Shown here one piece after another: positions 10,890 through 20,949 of a stretch of DNA of 64,000 nucleotides. The first letter of the stretch is position 1, and every line of letters starts with the position of its first letter. Under the pieces are notes generated by a model that saw only the letters and a program-made list of their open reading frames with translations, was not told the DNA's origin and searched no databases. Made by a program: the position numbers and the translations under genes. This stretch comes from Bactericera cockerelli (taxonomy: Eukaryota; Arthropoda; Insecta; Hemiptera; Triozidae), in contig CM044955.1 of the NCBI GenBank assembly GCA_024516035.1, positions 10,900,318-10,964,317 on the forward strand. Direction: 5' to 3'.

Positions 10890-12440
10890 TATGCATGTTC
10901 TTTTGCTAAACAAAATCGATTTTTGACATAGCACGTTCTTCTACTCACCAATTCGATTCTTATTAAAATTATTTATTTTTCTTATCATGAAAGCACTTGT
11001 GATAAATTTCAGGTAACAAACTCTTGACTTTCGAAAAGAAAGTGTCTGGCATCATTAGAAAATAATATATAATATTTTTGTACACTCTCAATATACTGAC
11101 TCTGATGAAGATTTCCAAGTCATTCCCATACTTAATACTTAAAAGCCTTTCAGGATAACAATACTCTTGACAACGCCCATTCTTCATATCAAAAATTAAT
11201 TATTAGTGTACACATACTCCACTAACTAAAGAGCGGTTGGTAATTGTTTGCGGCATTCTTTTCCAAACATTGCCTATAATATTCCATTATAGGAACCGAA
11301 CCACTGACCTTTCTAGAGTCGGTTTGGAAGCAATCATTGAGCTATTAATTGAGGTAGGTTTACGCAGTAGCGCTCCGCCCGCCAAGTCAAAATATCACAA
11401 TATACTGGCTCAGTTTCAATATTTTTATCATTTTAAAAATTGTAAGTTACCCTGTATAAATTTTAGAAGAGAAAAATGAGAAATACTGTTCATAGATATT
11501 TTCTTCTTCTTTTCATTGAAGCTTTTAATTCAACATTTCTCACTTCCTAACTTTAAAGTGAAGGGTATTAAAAATCCTACTGTTACTTCAAAAACTCGTT
11601 CAATTGAACAGACCAAATTACTTCCAATCATTTTCTAATGATATTGGAGGTAACCATTGTTTTATTTGTATTTAAATTCATAAAGTGCGTCGGACTTTAA
11701 TTTTTTTTTTTGTACTTGTACATTTCGTGACCTCTTTAGATCTGTGTCTGTTAATTTTTCGTTACTGTCCCTTGCAACGCACAAATCTTAACAAACACTT
11801 CTTAGAAATTCCTTTTTATATGATGCATCGAAACAGAACCTGTGATTCTTTTCACCCGATATGGTAGTGAAAGTTTATTTGCTGATGCACTAGACACTAT
11901 TTTTTTGCGCTAAATATAAATAATATAAAAAATTCACGAGGAAGAGACCTGTCCTGCATTGTCACAACAGTAACTTTTTACTTGGCATCAGAGAAAAGAC
12001 TAAACTTTAGAAAGAAAAAAAAAGTTTTAAAATTACTTTTCTTTTACTTTAGATTTACAACTGTGACACTTTTTTTCCCTGTCTCACAAACGTTTGCTTC
12101 TTTTATTAATAGACCATAATTGAAACCAATCTTGTTATCAGAAGAGGATCTCTGGATGATTTTCAAAGTAATTAATAGAATGAAGCTAGAATAATTTAAA
12201 ACCTATTAATTTCTTTGTAATAAGAGTAAGGCATTTGAGCCTTTGAGGAGGAGGAGAAGAGAAGGAGAGAGCTCTGAGAGAGAGTTGTAGATACTCGTAA
12301 ATCAATAAAATAATATTATGGATTTTTTTCTAATAAGGAAAAACAGAAGATAGGTATTTTACTGGTCAATCTGAATCAACAGTTTAACTATTGTGGTTTT
12401 AAGCTATCATGCATGCAATGTTTCTTTGATTGAAGTCTGC
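10890..12440. other. Unassigned AT-rich region
   Basis: I find no supported gene, SINE head or long repeat here. A GAGGAGGAGAAGAGAAGG purine patch lies at about 12245-12265. Confidence 0.5.
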
Positions 12441-12446
12441 GTTATT

Positions 12447-12492
12447 ACTTCCGAGAAATTTCAAATATTAGAACTCGGAAGTATTTTTTAAA
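12447..12492. repeat. Short hairpin repeat, copy 3
   Basis: ACTTCCGAGAAATTTCAAAT then ATTAGAACTCGGAAGTATTT form the same stem as at 10828, with a few changes. Confidence 0.75.
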
Positions 12493-13059
12493 TATGTACA
12501 TTTGAAGATGTGTCTTGTATTCACTCCCTTCCTTTTTCTTTTATACCCTTATGTTATTCTGCATTTCACACAGAGCTCCACAAGCTTTAGCTATTTGAAG
12601 TGAATTTTATTTTTGCAGAATATTTTTTTTTTTAGAATCAAGAGACTTTATTTTCCAAAAAATTAAAAACTCTCATAAATAAATTTAACTGTTATTGCTA
12701 CAGACAGCTCAACAAATGATAATGCTCTTAGAGAATAATATTTTATGAAACATCAAAATTTTAACAATTTTCAACTTGAAAAGTTGTGACTTCATAATTT
12801 TGAATGATCACCCGTATGACTTCCGATCATAATTATGTAGAGACATTGATCATAGGTGTTGTGTTCGTGTTTGTAAAATAAAATATTTCATTGTTGATAG
12901 CTCACATAAATATTTAATGTGTTTGTAATGAACATTAAATTTGTACAAGTGTCACAGTATTCAGAAGGTACCATAATTTAGTCTTTTAAAATACGTTCGA
13001 TCATAGGTACATTATGTAGATACCTACTAACGAGTATTATATTAAAGATTCTAATAGTA

Positions 13060-13330
13060 AGATGCTGAAGGTCCCGGGTTGAAATCTCAGAGCCGATATC
13101 TTAATATATAAATGTCAAAGTAGACACTGACCACTGACTGATCATCGCTCTACAGCCCAAACCGTAAGTCCTAGGAAGCTGAAATTTGGTAGGTAGCTTT
13201 GTCTTTATAGTCTAGATGTGCAATTTTTCGAAATTCCCACTACAACACCTGCCATTGGCGAAAAAGGATTTTTTGCTTTCACGGCCATGCCTCGGCCCGC
13301 AAAGCGGGCGACAGCCTGCTTGTTTATTTA
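13060..13330 (-). repeat. Dispersed repeat with CAGTCAGTG / GCCCGCTTTGCGGGC ends, copy 1
   Basis: On the minus strand it starts near GCCCGCTTTGCGGGCCGAGG, continues CCTTTTTCGCCAATGGCAGG and GAAATTTGG-type segments, and ends with ATATATTAAGATATC. Direct copies lie at 28796-29035 and 51425-51640. The spacing of motifs is the same in all three. No ORF is conserved. Helitron-like or LINE-derived origin is possible; I cannot decide. Confidence 0.65.
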
Positions 13331-13434
13331 TATTTTACAATTGCTTGTAGGGCATGTAGGGGTTACTGAACCAGCACTTTAATATAAAGTATTTTGTAAT
13401 ATCTCGCCCATCAGTAGGAAATAGAACGAGATGA

Positions 13435-13530
13435 ACAATTTTCAACATAGATGACAAGCGTCTTCACTGTACAGATAGCTGCTGTTTCATGGCTACAAAA
13501 AAAAACAGCTGTGAAACACTTATGTTACCT
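13435..13530 (+). repeat. SINE-D 3' fragment
   Basis: GACAAGCGTCTTCACTGTAC then GCTGTTTCATGGCTAC and GCTGTGAAACACTTA match the distal part of SINE-D at 15075-15145. Head and body are missing. Confidence 0.6.
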
Positions 13531-13782
13531 TTTTTCAGAAATAGAACGGTCAGCCCATGAAGAACTGAGTGCTGCAATTGAATTCACAAAATAATTATCA
13601 AGTAAATAAAAATAATATAAAGAAAATCAAGAGGAAGTAATTTGTCCATACTGGCAGAGTATTTTTTAATATGGGTATGATGGCCTCGAGTTCAAATTTT
13701 TGTTTATGGATCATATTTGAATAATAATGAAAAAGTTAAAAGTTGAAAATAATGAAATTAGAGTTGGAGAAACACAGGGGAG

Positions 13783-13820
<38 letters not shown>

Positions 13821-13882
13821 GAGAGAGGGGAGAGAGAGAGAGAGAGATAGAGGGAGAGAGAGGGAGAGAGAGAGAGAGAGAA
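13783..13882. repeat. (GA)n microsatellite
   Basis: About 100 bp of GA dinucleotides with AGGG interruptions. It creates spurious open frames on both strands. Confidence 0.95.
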
Positions 13883-14073
13883 GTAAATTATTATGATGTT
13901 TCTGAAAATCCCTCTCAACTGTTTAATGTACATTTCAAAAACATACATGTTGTAGAATATGAGGCCAATATTTAACCAACAATTTAAACCTTCAAAAGTA
14001 ACGAATGAAATTTAACGGTTTTTTACTATCTGTGAGAATTAAATTCACACACAGGCTTATGAAAAAAAAAAAA

Positions 14074-14116
14074 ATACTTCCGATTTCTAATATTAGAAAT
14101 TTCCCCGAAGTAAAAT
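14074..14116 (+). repeat. Short hairpin repeat, copy 4
   Basis: ATACTTCCGATTTCTAATAT continuing to ATTAGAAATTTCCCCGAAGT. It has the same stem as 10828, and an A run immediately upstream. Confidence 0.75.
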
Positions 14117-14266
14117 AGAAATACTCTGTTATATCCAGTCAAACTGGTCGAGAGGCTAGTAAAAAGCGCAAAAGTGACCCGAGTTTTTTCTCAGGCTGTT
14201 ACGGCTGTAACCAAATACCTCGGCTGAGTACTGGAGAACGCCCTAAGCAAAGAAAGAGACACTTAG

Positions 14267-14373
14267 GGCGGAATGAATAGACAAATTATACATCACAAGT
14301 CACTGCTAAGCGTCGGTTTTCCCTATCTTACACAGTACGCAATCCGTAAACAAAAGTCTATTAATTTCGCCCT
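14267..14373. mobile_element. MITE, TTA-flanked, GGGCGGAAT ends, copy 1
   Basis: The element starts GGGCGGAATGAATAGAC and ends GTCTATTAATTTCGCCC, inverted to the start. TTA lies on both sides (14264-14266 and 14374-14376), a 3-bp duplication of the PIF/Harbinger type. The inner part shares ACACAGTACGCAATCCGT with the inverted copy at 18013-18137. At about 107 bp it can encode nothing. The superfamily is inferred from the duplication and the GGGC ends. Confidence 0.7.
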
Positions 14374-14884
14374 TATTGTACGGGATCCAGTCATACGCCT
14401 CGTGAGGAATAATGAGTAGTCACTTCTCAGAGTAAAAAAACTAACCACTTAGGGTTGCTATGACATAATAAAATGGTTACAAATGATTGGGAGGAGTAAT
14501 TCTGGCAGCTTTGTCGTGTTGCGAAGAATTAATTTTTGTCAAGAATATTCCATTTACTTACATAATTTTCTCAATAATGAAAATATTTTTAAGGTATAAC
14601 CGTCTTTAAATTTAACAACTGTGCAGACGACGACGGTGAGTATGTATAGTAGTTTGACTTATTTCACTACATATGAGTCAAACTAAAGTGAATTTTTTTA
14701 TATAATTATAAAAATACTAAAAAATGGGAATAAAAATTTTCGATAAAAAATGAAGTGAATAAAACGAGCATTTTTCTTTTCAATCGCGATCTGGCTGCAA
14801 ATTATTTTTCATTTTCCGCCATTTTTAAACAAATAAAATAATTATTTACTTTTCCATCGCGATCCGGATGCAAATGAACAAATA

Positions 14885-15145
14885 AAAGAGCGCACGAATA
14901 GCACAGTGGTTAAACAATCGCTTGCCATGCGGAAGGTCCCGGGATCGAACCCCCGCGCCGACAAAATTCAAAATTTGGTTACAGTTGTTTGTAAGGGATA
15001 CCTTCCGGTGCGCTCGTGTTGACCCAGCACCTAAATGGGAAGTATAGTGTCATACTGTGGGATGGGCAGGCTACAACACAGACCGCAAGCGTCTACAGTA
15101 GCTCCTATTTCATGGCTACGAAATAAAAAAGGCTGTGAAACACTA
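14885..15145 (+). repeat. tRNA-derived SINE-D
   Basis: GCGCACGAATAGCACAGTGG is the A-box side and GGGATCGAACCCCC the B-box side. The body includes GTGCTCGTGTTGACCCAGCACC-like sequence and ends in GCTCCTATTTCATGGCTACG. Copies: 16700-16992, 39150-39405 and 44685-44950 (minus strand), plus a fragment at 13435. Confidence 0.85.
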
Positions 15146-15720
15146 ATCTTTAAAATAAAAATTAAAAATTTAAAAACAAAAATGGCGGAAAAAGCAAATA
15201 TGAATTTTTTCATATTGATAATTTTACAAAATGCAGCCTGATCGCGGATCTGACTGCAAATATTTTTCTTCTGTCTTGTTTTATTTGGTATTTTGCAGCC
15301 GGATCGCGATGGAAAAGAAAATATTTATTTCATTTTTTAAAAATAACAGAAATGGAAAATATTTGCAGCCAGATCGCGATAGAAGAGAAAAATATTCGTT
15401 TTATTTGTGTTTATTCACATTAAAAAATACGCTACTACTATACTTGCAGTACTTGGTCTGCAGCACTGCCGGCTCTTGCTACACCCGGAACAGTTTCAAT
15501 TATGAAATGGAATTCATTTCTGCTTTTGTTTATATTGAAAAAGCCCGACCCTTCACCGGAGCACATTTGAAAATCCCCATCATCCGTTATATCTTTCTTG
15601 TCCAAGTTTTGCGTCTCTTGCTTGTCGAGGGAATTTTCTTCCCCAGAAGAATTGTTCAGAGATCTAAGTATGAAAGAAAATCCATTTCCTTCATAGTATA
15701 GAGTAATAATATATTAAGAA
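15146..15720. other. Spacer with recurrent TTTGCAGCCAGATCGCGAT motif
   Basis: Motifs of the type GCAAAT(A)TTTTT beside GATCGCGATC occur at about 14781, 14853, 15236, 15297 and 15362, in both orientations. A 156-codon open frame (15231-15701) covers them. It shows no domain and lies in repeat-derived DNA, so I do not call it a gene. Confidence 0.5.
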
Positions 15721-15721
15721 T

Positions 15722-15815
15722 AGTGATATTATGAGAAATTTCATAAACTAATTTATGAAATTTCTTTTTTTAGAAATTAGTTTATGAAAGAAATTCTTAC
15801 TTGCAAGTAAGAAGG
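15722..15815. repeat. Cluster of small hairpins
   Basis: AAATTTCATAAACTAATTTATGAAATTT is a palindrome, followed by a second TTAGTTTATGAAAG half-copy and ACTTGCAAGT. AT-rich; function unknown. Confidence 0.6.
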
Positions 15816-16694
15816 TGATATTGTGAGGAATTAAATAAAATCATGCGTCTTGGTGTTCTATTACATACTGATTCATACGAAAATCTGACTACTTGGCATT
15901 TCAAATCATCCTTAATCATCAGTGACCTCTATGTATTGGTTTATTTTGAAAACGGTTTTAGCAATATTTAAGGTCATAATAAAATCGAAATCTTCAGGCA
16001 CTTGTATTCTTATATAAAAAAACTAAAATGTAATTATCAAAATATAATTTCTACTCAGAGGATTTTGTACAACACCTGTAAAGACGCCTTTTTATTGTTC
16101 CTTCTCGGTTGTCACGGATTCTCGTATTTTCTTTTATGGGGATCCACAGTAAGCCGACTTCTACTACACGCATGCAGCTGTCAAAATCTACCCAACCTAC
16201 TGAACTCGGTACTTGTAGCAACAACAAAAAAATGGACATCACGTCCAAATGAAAAATACACACCCTGTGAGTCATGTCCCGTCGAGGGGTTTTCCACATT
16301 TATTATTTGAGTCTCGTAAGCAAAAGACATTTGTCTCGCTTTACGTGAGACAGCTTTCGCTTTTATTTTGCCTGCTGATCCCACCCTACGCCGATCCCAG
16401 CGGCGCTTTTAAACAATATGCGGCTGTTGAGAGTCGAGACTTCAAAAATAACGTATTGTTCTTTCTTTGCTGAGAACAATATCGAAAAAAGGAACAGTCT
16501 TAAATCTTTTTTTCATTTTATTTTTTCGATACCACCTAACTGTATTTTTGATTATGATTATCATGATGTTGTACATTGTACATTTATACTTATGAATGTA
16601 TAGGTACATAAGTATAATTATTACACCCAAAGTAAAAAATGTATTAGGGAACTCAATATGATTTTAAAATAATCAAACAAGTATTTAGATTTTT
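15816..16694. other. Unassigned spacer
   Basis: Short open frames at 16002-16630 overlap each other on both strands without coding character. No repeat family is recognised. Confidence 0.45.
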
Positions 16695-16699
16695 TTTAA

Positions 16700-16992
16700 T
16701 ATGAGTGTTTCACAGCAGTTTTTTTCGTGGCCATGAAACAGGAGCTAACGGTAGACGCTTGTGGTCTTGTTGTAGCCTGCCCATTCCGTAGTATGCCTTC
16801 CCTTTGATGGGCGGGAGTGACACAATACTTTCCAATTAGGTGCTGGGTCAACACGAGCGCACCGGAAGGTATACCCCTACAAACAATTTGTAACCAAATT
16901 AATAATACAAATTTTTGTCGGCACGGGGGATCGAACCCGGGACCTTCCGCATGGCAAGCGAGTGCTTAATTACTGAGCTAATCGTGCGATTT
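16700..16992 (-). repeat. tRNA-derived SINE-D, minus strand
   Basis: Reverse complement of the 14885 copy. The head (GGGATCGAACCCGGGACC seen from the plus strand) is near 16930, and the distal GTTTCACAGC segment is at 16705. Confidence 0.85.
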
Positions 16993-17329
16993 TTCTATAT
17001 TTTGTAATTAGACGTGGTAATTGACGCTATAACAAGGTCTTCTTCATTTGTTTCGTCTCTGTCACTACTGTTATTTTGTTTATACGTCATGATGTTTGTT
17101 TCTCTGTTGTTTGTCATGACTCATGCTGACATACCAGTAGAGTCTCCCGGCGTTGCTTAGCCGGGGAGATCCAGTGCACAAAGACTAGTTCCTTGCAGGA
17201 TAGCCCACCGTGGTAATTGACTCTGAACCTGTGTTCAAGACGCCAGACGGTGGTGGTCAACAGACATCCTGTCGCGATCGAGGATTCAATACAATACAAT
17301 ACTTGCTTCAAACTGCAAGAACGAGCCTT

Positions 17330-17520
17330 TTAGCCAACGTCGACGGCGCTGGCAACGAAGTTAAGCAACGTGCAGTAGAAGACTTTGTGATGCTGCCATT
17401 CCGGCGCAACGCAGGCTGGGTGAGGTTAATGTGTGTAGCAGTTTTGTGAGTTTCCTGCAAATTTAAGGGTAACGCACCCGTCGTGATATGAAAATGCAGT
17501 TGAAAGCGGCGTCAAACAAA
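17330..17520 (+). repeat. 5S-rRNA-derived SINE, diverged copy
   Basis: GCCAACGTCGACGGCGCTGG, then GAAGTTAAGCAACG, corresponds to the 5' half of insect 5S rRNA. The body continues GCAGGCTGGGTGAGGTTAAT, GTTTTGTGAGTTTCCTGC and CGTCGTGATATGA, shared with seven other copies in the window. The internal 5S promoter region is degraded. Confidence 0.75.
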
Positions 17521-17524
17521 ATGT

Positions 17525-18005
17525 AAAAAATCCTTTTACCATCACAGTAATTAATACAATGTAAATTTTGAGAACAAAGTCTGTTTTTTAGTAGAATATC
17601 CTTAAACTTCTTAAATGTAATGTATCTATCACAAAGGTTATCAAGAACGGTTTGATTACTTGGGACTGTGGTAGACTGTTCTGCTATTTTGGATGTTTTA
17701 TTCAAATAGTATACATTGTTTTCGTGGGTATTTTTTTAACTACATTTCTTTTGTTTTAATTAGGTAGGAAATATTATCATAATTTATGCATACTGTACCT
17801 GTTCCTGTTGGCTAGTAGGCCAGAAAAAGGGACCAAAAATATTTTTTTGACGTTGCTATCCTCTTTTATATTGATGAAGATTATGATTAATATTAACTAA
17901 TTTTTAAACCTATGTAATACAATATTTTTTATTTATTTAAGCCTTATTTATTTCGTACCCCATGAAACAGAAACTATACATTTTTGTGTCTGTTGTACAT
18001 ATGTA
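17525..18005. other. Unassigned AT-rich spacer
   Basis: No gene or recognised repeat. Confidence 0.5.
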
Positions 18006-18012
18006 CCATTTA

Positions 18013-18137
18013 GGGCGGATTAATAGACGTTTTTGTAATACCTCTGTGACGCTAAGTCACGGATTGCGTACTGTGTAAGATAGGAAAACCGAAGCTTAGC
18101 AGTAACTTGTGATAAATAATTTGTCTTTTAATTCCGC
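18013..18137. mobile_element. MITE, TTA-flanked, copy 2 (inverted relative to copy 1)
   Basis: It starts GGGCGGATTAATAGACG, ends GTCTTTTAATTCCGCCC, and is flanked by TTA on both sides. Its core GCGTACTGTGTAAGATAGG is the reverse complement of the core at 14320-14340, so it is the same family in the other orientation. Confidence 0.7.
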
Positions 18138-18177
18138 CCTTAATATCATAAATTATTTATTGCTGGTTTACTTACTT

Positions 18178-18366
18178 AAGAAATCATTTAATTTGAATTC
18201 CAATTACCGATCATAAATATTTTTTTATTTTTATATATAAGACATAAGACCTACATACATAAGACAATACACAATAATTTTACACTAGTTTAACCCAGCT
18301 GTCTGGTATACTTACTAAAAAAAAAAATCATTTAATTTGAATTCCACTTACCGATCATAAATATTG
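18178..18366. repeat. Pair of direct repeats of about 42 bp
   Basis: TCATTTAATTTGAATTCCA and TTACCGATCATAAATATT occur at about 18184-18222 and again at about 18327-18366, separated by about 100 bp of AT-rich sequence. Confidence 0.75.
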
Positions 18367-18749
18367 AAACCCCTCTTCAGATGTTAACACGTGAAACCAA
18401 AATAAATTACCACTCTAACGGAAAAATAAAAAAACCAGAAAAAAATTGCCACCAAATAAAAATTGAAAAAATACCTGAATTTTTACCACTTTTTTTTCTA
18501 AAAAATTCTCAATTTTTTTCTTTATTTTTTTCTCAATATATTTGGGAATACTCTCCGCTCGCAACTTTTAGATACAGAAAAAAATTGTCTCAGAGTATTG
18601 CAAGATTTTTGTAAGCCGAAGAGACAGGCTCTCTCACGACTTCTTTCGGCAAAGTCGACGAGAGATCTACTGAAAGCAACAAGGGCAGTCTTGTTCTGAT
18701 ACCTGATAAACTGGAAAGCGAGAGCAGACGAGAAAACCCCGAGATATCA

Positions 18750-19455
18750 GAGCCAGAGGAGAGGGTGAGAGGGAAGAATGGGTGAGAAAGGAGGAGAGGG
18801 AGAGGGAATAGTGGGTGAGAAAGGATGAGATGGAGAAGGAAGTATGGGTGAGAAAGTATGAGAGGGAGAGGAAAAATGGGTTAGAAAAGAGGAGAGGGAG
18901 AGGGAAGCATGGGTGAGAAAGGAGGAGAGGGAGAGGGTAGAATGGGTGAGAAAGGAGGAGAGGGAGAGGGAAGTATGGATGAGAAAGAATGAGAGGGAGA
19001 GGGAAGAATGGGTGAGAAAGGAGGAGAGGGAGAGGGAAGAATGGATGAGAAAGAATGAGAGGGAGAGGGAAGAATGGGTGAGAAAGGAGGAGAGGGGGAG
19101 GGAAGAATGGGTGAGAAAGGAGGAGAGGGAGAGGGAAGAATGGATGAGAAAGAATGAGAGGGAGAGGGAAGAATGGGTGAGAAAGGAGGAGAGGGAAAGG
19201 AAAAAATGGGTGAGGAAGGAGGAGAGGGAGAGGGAAGTATGGATGAGAAAGAATGAGAGGGAGAGGGAAGAATGGGTGAGAAAGGAGGAGAGGGAGAGGG
19301 AAGAATGGATGAGAAAGAATGAGAGGGAGAGGGAAGAATGGGTGAGAAAGGAGGAGAGGGAAAGGAAAAAATGGGTGAGGAAGGAGGAGAGGGAGAGGGA
19401 AGTATGGATGAGAAAGAATGAGAGGGAGAGGGAAGAATGGGTGAGAGAGGATGAG
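18750..19455. repeat. 33-bp purine-strand minisatellite
   Basis: The 33-bp unit reads AGAATGGGTGAGAAAGGAGG then AGAGGGAGAGGGA and is repeated about 21 times. The plus strand is almost only A and G with a few T. A second level of order exists: the variant AAAAAATGGGTGAGGAAGG recurs exactly 165 bp apart (19201 and 19366), which is five units. Because 33 is a multiple of three, frames on both strands stay open for 250-320 codons, but these are repeat artefacts. Confidence 0.93.
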
Positions 19456-19529
19456 AGTGATAACGGTGAGCGTGCGCCTTTTAATTTCCGTATGGCGCTT
19501 TTTTCCAAGATTTTCAAACTTGTGCTTCT

Positions 19530-19965
19530 TTCCCCAATATTTCTCCCTCTCTCTAATGAGAGACTTTCTCTCGCTTTCAGTCTTTTCCGTCTTTCTCTTC
19601 CTCTCCTTTACCCTCTTTCTCTCCATTCTCCTCTCTATACTCGTATAATCTACATAGTTTTCCGACCCTATCTGTAGTCTTTCTTCTCTTTTTTTTCATT
19701 GTCTCTCGTATTTCCCCTTCTACATCCATGTGTTTCTTTTTTCTCTAATCCCTTTTTTTACAATTCAAACTATCCTCCTGTCTGTAGATTTCCTGCTCTC
19801 TCTGTTTTCTATTTTTTTTATATACTTAATTTCTATCTCTGTCTCTTCCTCTCTCTCTCTCTCTTTTACTCTCCCTCAGCCTCTGTGTCTCCCGTTTTTT
19901 TCCCCTGTCTCTCATTCTCTCTGCCTCTTTCTCTCTCTTTCTCTTTCTATCTCTATTGCTAGATA
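19530..19965. repeat. Pyrimidine-rich tract (TCTC/CCTC)
   Basis: About 430 bp rich in C and T on the plus strand, including long TCTCTCTC stretches at 19845-19960. It follows the purine-strand minisatellite at once, so the strand bias flips within about 80 bp. Confidence 0.75.
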
Positions 19966-20065
19966 GCAGATACAAGGACTTAATCGGAGTGTTAGCTCGA
20001 GATCCGTTAAGCCTAATGGAGAGTATGGAGACATCAACTGGTTAGTGATTTTTTTTATTTTTTTT

Positions 20066-20275
20066 TAACGTCGCTTTCGACAGCATGGTCATGGTCATAT
20101 CACGACGGAGCTGTAACCTTCATTTGCAGGAAACTCACAAACCTGCTACCGACAATAACCTCACCCAAACTTGAGTAGGGCCAGAATACCATCATCACGA
20201 ACTCTTCACCTCGCTGGACGTTGCTTAACTTCGGTGATCCTACGCCACGCTGGCGCAGACAGGGATTAGTGTGTT
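20066..20275 (-). repeat. 5S-rRNA-derived SINE, minus strand
   Basis: Reading the minus strand, the 5S-like GAAGTTAAGCAACG lies near 20220 and the tail TCGAAAGCGACGTTAAAAAAA at 20065-20085. The body GGAAACTCACAAACCTGCTA (plus strand) matches the other copies. Confidence 0.75.
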
Positions 20276-20324
20276 GCTTCGTTCTAGGCGAGTTCTTTTC
20301 TCAGTGGCAATTTGCAACAGTGAA

Positions 20325-20386
20325 AAAAAACGAACACAATACTTCCGACTTCTAATATTAGAAATTTCTCGGAAGTAAAATCGGAA
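20325..20386 (+). repeat. Short hairpin repeat, copy 5
   Basis: AACGAACACAATACTTCCGA followed by CTTCTAATATTAGAAATTTC and TCGGAAGTAAAATCGG. It lies about 75 bp left of the Gypsy insertion. Confidence 0.8.
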
Positions 20387-20461
20387 GAGAATGCCGTTGT
20401 CATTAGCACCGCCCTTGATCAAGTTTTGTTTTATTAATGTCAATTGCTATGTATGTATGTA

Positions 20462-20897
20462 AAATGCAGGTACGTAAAGTACACTGTTAAAATATATAAA
20501 ATAATTTGATTGTTCAATGCTAATATATATGGAATAATTCAATTGTTCGAATAACTTTATTAACCAAAACTTCCAAGTTGGAATTTAATCAAAAAGGTTT
20601 AGATCACAACTTATCCGATATTCGCTCGGATTTGTAGATTTGATTTGATAATAAACACTGGGAAGAACTTGAGTTGAATAACAATCACAAATGGATTAAA
20701 TAGAATTAAAAAGGAAATAGTTTATTGATAATTTGAAATGACACTTATAAATTAAGTACAAATTAGAATTACGAGGAAGTGCGCGATGCACTGTCCTACG
20801 TTCAAACTCAAGATAGACTGACTTAGCTTATGCTGAACTCAGTGATGGAATCTACTGAGTGTGAATCAGCAAGATCAGCAGGATCGGGCTGATTACT
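20462..20897 (-). repeat. Gypsy element 3' LTR
   Basis: 436 bp, matching 28272-28707 base for base as far as I can read. On the minus strand it starts AGTAATCAGCCCGATCC and ends CCTGCATTT. It contains TATATAAA-like and AATAAA motifs that could serve as TATA and polyadenylation signals. Confidence 0.95.
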
Positions 20898-20907
20898 CCT
20901 CCCTCCT
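20898..20907 (-). promoter_or_regulatory. Polypurine tract of the Gypsy element
   Basis: AGGAGGGAGG on the minus strand lies directly next to the 3' LTR. This is where plus-strand DNA synthesis of such elements is primed. Confidence 0.85.
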
Positions 20908-20949
20908 AAAATTTTGGCCCCGCCAAAAAGGTTAAAAATTAGGCCAAGA

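Noticed and set aside
13727..13975. Arg/Glu-rich and Ser/Leu-rich ORFs on opposite strands
   Set aside because: Products of the (GA)n tract.
15231..15701. 156-codon ORF as a gene
   Set aside because: It overlaps repeat-derived motifs, has no recognisable domain and no splice or conservation evidence.
18667..19677. Open frames of 254-319 codons on both strands
   Set aside because: They lie over the 33-bp minisatellite. Because the unit is a multiple of three, all frames without a stop in one unit stay open. There is no domain or start context.
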